64,000 bases of DNA from Streptomyces kanamyceticus (lineage in GTDB: Bacteria > Actinomycetota > Actinomycetes > Streptomycetales > Streptomycetaceae). How positions within the stretch are numbered: the first letter of the stretch is position 1; each line of letters starts with the position of its first letter. The notes beneath the pieces were generated by a model. The model saw only the letters and a list, made by a program, of their open reading frames with translations. It was not told where the DNA came from and searched no databases. Of this stretch, positions 59,056 through 64,000 are shown in pieces. The position numbers and the translations under genes are program-made. The stretch lies in assembly GCF_008704495.1 (NCBI RefSeq), contig NZ_CP023699.1, forward strand, positions 3,844,001 through 3,908,000, given 5' to 3'.

Positions 59056-60270
59056 GTGCCGTACGGAATCTCCGAGCCCTCGACCGCCGCCCCGTCCCGC
59101 GTCCCCGCGTCCAGGCGCCCCCGCAACGCCGCACACCCGTCCCCCGCACTCCGCGCCCGCGCGGTCCGCGCCCTGCGCCACGCCTCCCCCGCGCTCCTCG
59201 CGTACGCGGCCGTCCGCACGCTCGGCCTGCTGGTGTTCGGGGCGTGGGCGCACCACAAGCACCGCGGGGTCCGGCACCTCCTGATGGAGTCGTGGGACTG
59301 CGACTGGTACCTGAAGATCGCCGAGCACGGCTACGCGCACACGCTCGGCACCCAGTTCGACGCGAACAACCTCGCGTTCTTCCCGCTGCTCCCGTCCCTG
59401 ATCAGGGCGGGCGACGCGCTCGTGCCCGGCCTGCCGCGCGGAGCGGTGGGCCTGGGGATCGCGCTGGTCTGCTCGTTCGCCGCGGCGTGGGGGATCTTCG
59501 CGGTGGGCGACCGGCTGTACGGCCGCAGGGCGGGCGTCGTCCTCGCGGTGCTGTGGGGCAGCCTGCCGGTGGCGCTGGTGCAGTGGATGGGCTACACGGA
59601 GTCGCTGTTCACGGCGCTCACGGCGTGGTCGCTGTACGCGGTGCTCACGGGCCGCTGGCTGTGGGCGGGCTCCCTGGCGGCGCTGGCGGGCGTGACGCGC
59701 CCCACCGGGGTGGCACTGGCGGCGGCGGTGTCGCTGACGGCCCTGCTCTCCCTCCGCCGCCGAGCCCCCTTCGCCGTACGCCCGCTGCTCGGCGCCCTGC
59801 TGGCCCCGCTCGGCTGGCTCGCGTACGTCGGGTGGGTGGGCCTGCGCCTGGGCCGCTGGGACGGCTACTTCGCCGTACAGAAGCTGTGGCACAACGAGTG
59901 GGACGGCGGCGTGGAGACGCTGCGCCGGATGCACGCGCTGTTCGTGATCGAGCGGCCGCAGCTGTTCCTCGCGATGGTGACGGCGGTGCTGCTCGGCTCG
60001 GTGGTGCTCTTCGTGCTCTCGGCGGGCGACCGCCAGCCGCTGCCGCTGCTGGTCTTCACGGGCCTGCTCCTGCTGATCGTCCTCGGCAGCAGCGGCGTCT
60101 ACTTCCCGAGGGCACGCTTCCTGCTGCCGGGCTTCCCGCTGCTGCTGCCGGTCGCGGTGGCGCTGGCGCGGGCGAGGACGCACGTGCTGGTGACGGCGCT
60201 GACGGCCCTTGCCCTCACGTCGGCCGCGTTCGGCGGGCACATGCTCCTGGCGTGGCTGGGGCCGCCGTAA
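59056..60270 (+). CDS. Polytopic membrane mannosyltransferase-like protein (PIG-V/GT-C type)
   Basis: 404 aa from GTG 59056 with GGGAG upstream; earlier starts would lie in the hairpin. A polar Pro/Arg-rich N-terminus precedes about nine hydrophobic helices. The first outer loop holds MESWDCDWYLKIAEHGY, the WDxxWY motif with the acidic catalytic residues of GPI mannosyltransferase II-like GT-C enzymes, then NNLAFFPLLPSLIR. GT-C enzymes use polyprenyl-phosphate mannose to glycosylate lipids or proteins outside the membrane. The acceptor is unknown. Confidence 0.85.
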   Translation: MPYGISEPSTAAPSRVPASRRPRNAAHPSPALRARAVRALRHASPALLAYAAVRTLGLLVFGAWAHHKHRGVRHLLMESWDCDWYLKIAEHGYAHTLGTQFDANNLAFFPLLPSLIRAGDALVPGLPRGAVGLGIALVCSFAAAWGIFAVGDRLYGRRAGVVLAVLWGSLPVALVQWMGYTESLFTALTAWSLYAVLTGRWLWAGSLAALAGVTRPTGVALAAAVSLTALLSLRRRAPFAVRPLLGALLAPLGWLAYVGWVGLRLGRWDGYFAVQKLWHNEWDGGVETLRRMHALFVIERPQLFLAMVTAVLLGSVVLFVLSAGDRQPLPLLVFTGLLLLIVLGSSGVYFPRARFLLPGFPLLLPVAVALARARTHVLVTALTALALTSAAFGGHMLLAWLGPP

Positions 60271-60302
60271 CCCCTACGGAGGCCCTACGGACAGGGACCG
60301 GC

Positions 60303-60938
60303 TCAGGTCACCGCGAGCAGTACGACGAGCAGCACGGCCCCCGCCGCGCACGGCGCGAGGATCTCGTACGCCCAGCGCACCACGGGCTCCCCCTGCGCCG
60401 ACTCGGCGTCGGCCTGCCGCTCGGCGAGTTCGCGGAGGCTGTCCATGGACTGGTCGCCCGTGGAGCGCGTGGCCCGCGTCGTGGGGTCGAGGAAGGACTT
60501 GCCGCTCGTCGGGTCACCGGCCGCGGCGGCCTGCGACTGCCTGCGCGCCGCCTTCTTGCGGCCGCGCAGCGAGACGGGGATCGCCCAGAGCTGGAACTTG
60601 GTGCCGTCGTTGGTGAGGACCTCGTTGGAGTATCCGGAGCGGAGCGTGGCGACGGACGCCCACGGCAGCGTGATGCTCCGGAAGGGGTTGCGGATGCGCA
60701 GCCGGTCGTCGTTGGCGTAGACGCAGGGCCGCACGGTGTACGCGACGACCAGCGGCACGGCGAGCAGCAGTCCGGCGAGCGCGAGCCACGGGGTGCGGCC
60801 CTCGCCGCGGATGGCGGCGTCGACGCCGAGCCAGGTGCCCAGGGCGAGCAGCAGGACGCCACCGGCGATACCGGCCGGGGACCGGAAGGTGCGGTCCTGA
60901 TAGGCGGGCTCCGCCACGGGGTTCTGAGGGTCGCTCAT
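60303..60938 (-). CDS. PH-domain membrane protein
   Basis: 211 aa from ATG 60938. Two membrane helices near the N-terminus (AGGVLLLALGTWLGVDAAI; WLALAGLLLAVPLVVAYTV), then a bacterial PH-like domain, RPCVYANDDRLRIRNPFRSITLPWASVATLRSGYSNEVLTNDGTKFQLWAIPVSLRGRKKAARR, a charged linker, and a C-terminal helix. Such proteins are common in actinobacteria and have no established role. It is convergent with the mannosyltransferase-like gene within 33 bp. Confidence 0.85.
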   Translation of the reverse strand: MSDPQNPVAEPAYQDRTFRSPAGIAGGVLLLALGTWLGVDAAIRGEGRTPWLALAGLLLAVPLVVAYTVRPCVYANDDRLRIRNPFRSITLPWASVATLRSGYSNEVLTNDGTKFQLWAIPVSLRGRKKAARRQSQAAAAGDPTSGKSFLDPTTRATRSTGDQSMDSLRELAERQADAESAQGEPVVRWAYEILAPCAAGAVLLVVLLAVT

Positions 60939-60997
60939 ACCCTGATTCTGCCTGAAGCCCACGCGGGCCCCTCCTTCGGTCCGCCCCGGCCCCGATA

Positions 60998-61162
60998 GGG
61001 GCGCGGAGAACTGCGCGAATCCCCGGGTGACTCGCGCCTGACGTGGGCAGTGGGCCATGGGCCAAGGGGCGCGGGGAACTGCGCGAATCCCCGGGTAGCT
61101 CGCGCCTGACGTGGGCAGTGGGCCATGGGCCAAGGGGCGCGGGGAACTGCGCGACCGGCCCC
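60998..61162. repeat. 68-bp tandem repeat built on the REP-like element
   Basis: Two full 68-bp units (60998-61065 and 61066-61133) differ at only a few bases, with a third truncated copy (61134-61162). Each unit starts GGGGCGCGGGGAACTGCGCG and ends in GGGCCATGGGCC, itself a palindrome. The array fills about half of the 323-bp gap before deoC; the rest (61163-61236) shows nothing clear. Confidence 0.85.
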
Positions 61163-61236
61163 GCACGGCACGGGCCCGACGTGCGGACCGACCCCGGAGC
61201 GGACCCTCCCCGGCCAACCCCACCCCTGTACAGCAG

Positions 61237-61248
61237 CTACGCGCGTAG
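61237..61248. promoter_or_regulatory. CTACGCGCGTAG operator at the deoC promoter
   Basis: Same perfect 12-bp palindrome as before PNP. Here it lies one base upstream of TATGCT (61250-61255), the likely -10 box, which is followed by six bases and GTG 61262. A bound repressor would cover the promoter. Confidence 0.75.
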
Positions 61249-61261
61249 ATATGCTCCCCTC

Positions 61262-62206
61262 GTGACCATGCCCACTGCATTCGCTGACGTGACAGCGTCC
61301 GACAGCACGCTCCGCCGCTTCCTTCACGGGCTGCCCGGCGTCGACGCGGTCGGCCTGGAGGCGCGTGCCGCCTCGCTCGGTACCCGTTCGATCAAGACCA
61401 CGGCGAAGGCGTACGCCATCGACCTGGCCATCTCGATGATCGACCTGACGACCCTTGAGGGCGCCGACACCCCGGGCAAGGTCCGGGCGCTCGGCGCGAA
61501 GGCCGTGCATCCGGACCCCACGGACCGTGACACGCCCCGCACCGCCGCCGTCTGCGTCTATCCGGACATGGTGGCCACCGCCAAGGAGGCCGTCGCGGGC
61601 AGCGGCGTGCAGGTCGCGTCCGTCGCGACCGCCTTCCCCGCGGGCCGCGCCGCCATCGACGTGAAGCTCGGCGACGTGCGCGAGGCCGTCGCCGCGGGCG
61701 CCGACGAGATCGACATGGTCATCGACCGGGGCGCGTTCCTGTCCGGCGACTACATGACGGTGTTCGAGCAGATCCGCGCCGTGAAGGAGGCCTGCGGCAC
61801 CGCCCGCCTGAAGGTCATCTTCGAGACCGGCGAACTCTCGACGTACGACAACATCAGGCGCGCCAGCTGGATCGGCATGATCGCGGGCGCCGACTTCATC
61901 AAGACCTCGACCGGCAAGGTCGGCGTCAACGCCACCCCGGCCAACACCCTGCTCATGCTGGAGGCGGTCCGCGACTTCCGCGCGCAGACCGGGGTACAGA
62001 TCGGCGTGAAGCCCGCGGGCGGCATCCGCACCACCAAGGACGCGGTGAAGTTCCTCGTCCTGGTGAACGAGACCGCGGGCCCCGACTGGCTGGACAACCA
62101 CTGGTTCCGCTTCGGCGCCTCGTCGCTCCTGAACGACCTGCTGATGCAGCGCCAGAAGCTGGCCACCGGCCGCTACTCCGGCCCCGACTACGTGACGGTG
62201 GACTGA
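61262..62206 (+). CDS. deoC: Deoxyribose-phosphate aldolase
   Basis: 314 aa from GTG 61262 (ATG 61268 possible). Cleaves 2-deoxyribose-5-phosphate to glyceraldehyde-3-phosphate and acetaldehyde. DFIKTSTGKVGVNAT holds the Schiff-base Lys214; IDMVIDRGAFLSGDY and KVIFETGEL line the site; GVKPAGGIRTTKDAVKFL is the phosphate-binding segment with the second Lys. Longer than E. coli DeoC, like the human-type long class. First gene of an operon with two aldehyde dehydrogenases that begin 3 bp later and overlap. Confidence 0.95.
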   Translation: MTMPTAFADVTASDSTLRRFLHGLPGVDAVGLEARAASLGTRSIKTTAKAYAIDLAISMIDLTTLEGADTPGKVRALGAKAVHPDPTDRDTPRTAAVCVYPDMVATAKEAVAGSGVQVASVATAFPAGRAAIDVKLGDVREAVAAGADEIDMVIDRGAFLSGDYMTVFEQIRAVKEACGTARLKVIFETGELSTYDNIRRASWIGMIAGADFIKTSTGKVGVNATPANTLLMLEAVRDFRAQTGVQIGVKPAGGIRTTKDAVKFLVLVNETAGPDWLDNHWFRFGASSLLNDLLMQRQKLATGRYSGPDYVTVD

Positions 62207-62209
62207 CCC

Positions 62210-63649
62210 ATGACCTCCACTCCCTTCGAGTACGCACCGGCGCCCGAGTCCCGCTCCGTCGTCGACATCGCCCCTTCGTACGGCCTGTTCATCGACGGCG
62301 AGTTCACCGAGGCCGCCGACGGCAAGGTCTTCAAGACGGTCTCCCCGTCGACCGAAGAGGTCCTCTCCGAAGTCGCGCGGGCCTCCTCCGAAGACGTCGA
62401 CCGCGCGGTGAAGGCCGCCCGCAAGGCGTTCGAGAAGTGGTCGGCGCTGCCGGGCGCCGAGCGCGCCAAGTACCTGTTCCGGATCGCCAGGATCATCCAG
62501 GAGCGCAGCCGCGAGCTGGCCGTCCTGGAGACCCTGGACAACGGAAAGCCCATCAAGGAGACGCGCGACGCCGACCTCCCCCTGGTCGCCGCGCACTTCT
62601 TCTACTACGCGGGCTGGGCCGACAAGCTGGACCACGCGGGCTACGGCCCGAACCCCGCGCCCCTCGGCGTCGCGGGCCAGGTCATCCCGTGGAACTTCCC
62701 GCTCCTGATGCTGGCCTGGAAGATCGCCCCGGCCCTCGCGACGGGCAACACGGTCGTCCTGAAGCCCGCCGAGACCACTCCCCTGAGCGCCCTGTTCTTC
62801 GCGGACATCTGCCGCCAGGCGGGCCTGCCCAAGGGCGTCGTCAACATCCTCCCCGGGTACGGCGACGCGGGCGCGGCCCTGACCGCCCACCCCGACGTCA
62901 ACAAGGTCGCCTTCACCGGCTCCACCGCCGTCGGCAAGGCGATCGCACGCCAGGTGGCGGGCACCGACAAGAAGGTCACGCTCGAACTGGGCGGCAAGGG
63001 CGCGAACATCGTCTTCGACGACGCCCCCATCGACCAGGCGGTCGAGGGCATCGTCACGGGCATCTTCTTCAACCAGGGCCAGGTCTGCTGCGCGGGCTCG
63101 CGCCTGCTGGTCCAGGAGTCGATCCAGGACGAGCTGCTCGACTCGCTCAAGCGCCGCCTGACGACGCTGCGCCTGGGCGACCCGCTCGACAAGAACACGG
63201 ACATCGGCGCGATCAACTCCGCCGAGCAGCTCGCCCGCATCACCGCGCTCGCCGAGACCGGCGAGGCGGAGGGCGCCGAGCGCTGGTCGGCGCCGTGCGA
63301 ACTGCCGTCCTCCGGCTACTGGTTCGCGCCGACGCTCTTCACGAACGTGACGCAGGCGCACACCGTCGCCCGCGACGAGATCTTCGGCCCGGTCCTGTCG
63401 GTGCTCTCCTTCCGTACGCCGGACGAGGCGGTCGCCAAGGCGAACAACTCGCAGTACGGGCTCTCGGCGGGCATCTGGACGGAGAAGGGCTCGCGCATCC
63501 TCGCGGTCGCGAACAAGCTCCGGGCGGGCGTCGTCTGGGCCAACACATTCAACAAGTTCGACCCGACCTCGCCGTTCGGCGGCTACAAGGAGTCGGGCTT
63601 CGGCCGCGAGGGCGGCCGGCACGGGCTGGAGGCGTACCTCGATGTCTGA
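62210..63649 (+). CDS. Aldehyde dehydrogenase (first of tandem pair)
   Basis: 479 aa, starting three bases after the deoC stop. NAD(P)-dependent oxidation of an aldehyde to the acid. IPWNFPLLMLAWKIAPALATGNTVVLKPAE (cofactor and catalytic Asn), FTGSTAVGK (Rossmann loop), ELGGKGANIV (general base Glu) and NQGQVCCAGSRLLV (catalytic Cys) are all intact. Operon position suggests it oxidises the acetaldehyde produced by DeoC, which is inference. The 3' end overlaps the next gene by eight bases. Confidence 0.93.
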   Translation: MTSTPFEYAPAPESRSVVDIAPSYGLFIDGEFTEAADGKVFKTVSPSTEEVLSEVARASSEDVDRAVKAARKAFEKWSALPGAERAKYLFRIARIIQERSRELAVLETLDNGKPIKETRDADLPLVAAHFFYYAGWADKLDHAGYGPNPAPLGVAGQVIPWNFPLLMLAWKIAPALATGNTVVLKPAETTPLSALFFADICRQAGLPKGVVNILPGYGDAGAALTAHPDVNKVAFTGSTAVGKAIARQVAGTDKKVTLELGGKGANIVFDDAPIDQAVEGIVTGIFFNQGQVCCAGSRLLVQESIQDELLDSLKRRLTTLRLGDPLDKNTDIGAINSAEQLARITALAETGEAEGAERWSAPCELPSSGYWFAPTLFTNVTQAHTVARDEIFGPVLSVLSFRTPDEAVAKANNSQYGLSAGIWTEKGSRILAVANKLRAGVVWANTFNKFDPTSPFGGYKESGFGREGGRHGLEAYLDV

Positions 63650-64000
63650 CCGACTCACGGTGTTCAAGACCTACAAGCTGTACGTCGGGGGCAAGTTCCC
63701 GCGTTCCGAGAGCGGTCGGGTGTACGAGGTGACGGACTCCAAGGGCAAGTGGCTGGCGAACGCGCCCCTCTCCTCCCGCAAGGACGCGCGTGACGCCGTC
63801 GTGGCCGCCCGCAAGGCGCAGGGCGGCTGGGCCGGCGCGACCGCGTACAACCGCGGCCAGGTCCTCTACCGCGTCGCCGAGATGCTGGAGGGCCGCCGCG
63901 AGCAGTTCGCACGCGAGGTCGCGGACGCGGAGGGCATCTCCAAGTCCAAGGCCGCCGCCCAGGTCGACGCGGCGATCGACCGCTGGGTCTGGTACGCGGG
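63642..64000 (+). CDS. Aldehyde dehydrogenase (second of tandem pair), N-terminal part
   Basis: Runs off the right edge; about 119 residues are visible from ATG 63642, which overlaps the previous stop by eight bases. TYKLYVGGKFPRSESGRVYEVTDSKG is the typical ALDH start, followed by ARDAVVAARKAQGGWAGATAYNRGQVLYRVAEMLEGRREQFAREV. It is clearly a diverged paralogue of its neighbour. Catalytic Cys and Glu lie outside the window. Such tandem ALDH pairs after deoC may form hetero-oligomers; not shown here. Confidence 0.9.
   Translation, partial: MSDRLTVFKTYKLYVGGKFPRSESGRVYEVTDSKGKWLANAPLSSRKDARDAVVAARKAQGGWAGATAYNRGQVLYRVAEMLEGRREQFAREVADAEGISKSKAAAQVDAAIDRWVWYA

Noticed and set aside
56059-60240. 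Minus-strand open frame of nearly 1,400 codons
   Set aside because: It is antisense to PNP, the phosphomutase and the mannosyltransferase-like gene, is composed mostly of Arg/Gly/Ala/Pro, and has no domain. High GC leaves such frames open by chance.
1-64000. CRISPR array, integrase, transposase, prophage or biosynthetic gene cluster
   Set aside because: No spaced direct repeats of CRISPR type, no recombinase or transposase motifs, and no PKS/NRPS domains were seen.

Overview
This window is high-GC actinobacterial chromosome, almost certainly from a Streptomyces. The evidence is the extreme third-position GC, many GTG/TTG starts, the mycothiol enzyme Mca, a WhiJ-type XRE/DUF397/ATPase module, a PopR/ClpP module, class E sortase (LAxTG) chemistry, and a gene order (greA-mca, ilvA, metB, msrA, L,D-transpeptidase, hutH, cya, birA, pccB/E, maf, accA, lpdA, PNP, phosphomutase, deoC) that I recognise from Streptomyces core chromosomes. 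I see no rRNA, tRNA, CRISPR array, integrase or transposase.

Layout. 0-6.6 kb: start of a secreted trypsin-like protease, a divergent TetR/SDR pair with two strong palindromic operators, a DinB-like protein, a 1,069-aa STAND ATPase with TPRs and a hydrolase. 6.7-9 kb: mca with a coupled small membrane protein, a DUF4307 protein and greA. 9-17 kb: a DrrAB-type ABC exporter, threonine ammonia-lyase, MarR, a sigma-region-4-like protein, cystathionine gamma-synthase, a TPR-like membrane protein and msrA. 17-20 kb: a DUF5829-like secreted protein, then a clpP pair preceded by tandem PopR boxes and followed by convergent popR. 20-31 kb: a zinc alcohol dehydrogenase with its XRE neighbour, small enzymes and regulators, a large secreted subtilase, a degenerate ABC ATPase, a lipoprotein L,D-transpeptidase and a tiny LAETG sortase substrate. 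31-36.5 kb is the most accessory-looking part: the WhiJ-like trio, an unknown protein, and an iron-box MFS exporter next to TetR. 36.5-44 kb: APC permease, P-loop protein, hutH, a GAF-GGDEF cyclase, enoyl-CoA hydratase and a class III adenylate cyclase. 44-51 kb: acyl-CoA carboxylase region (birA, beta and epsilon subunits, maf, biotinylated alpha subunit). 51-64 kb: small membrane proteins, TetR, DeoR, a flavoprotein quinone reductase, and nucleoside catabolism (PNP, phosphosugar mutase, deoC, two aldehyde dehydrogenases).

How genes work together. birA can biotinylate the alpha subunit at 48.7 kb, which would pair with the beta/epsilon subunits at 45-47 kb. PNP, the phosphomutase and DeoC form a route from nucleosides to glyceraldehyde-3-phosphate plus acetaldehyde; the aldehyde dehydrogenases behind deoC could remove the acetaldehyde. 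PNP and deoC, 5 kb apart, share the same 12-bp palindrome in their promoter regions.

The most unexpected signals are non-coding: a three-copy repeat with a 13-bp terminal stem in which two base pairs covary between copies, a 68-bp tandem repeat built on a second dispersed element, and a 21-22-bp phased array downstream of the carboxylase. Protein-level oddities are a ClpP subunit lacking the catalytic His, an ABC ATPase lacking Q-loop and H-loop residues, and a cell-wall-anchored peptide whose mature part would be only about 37 residues.
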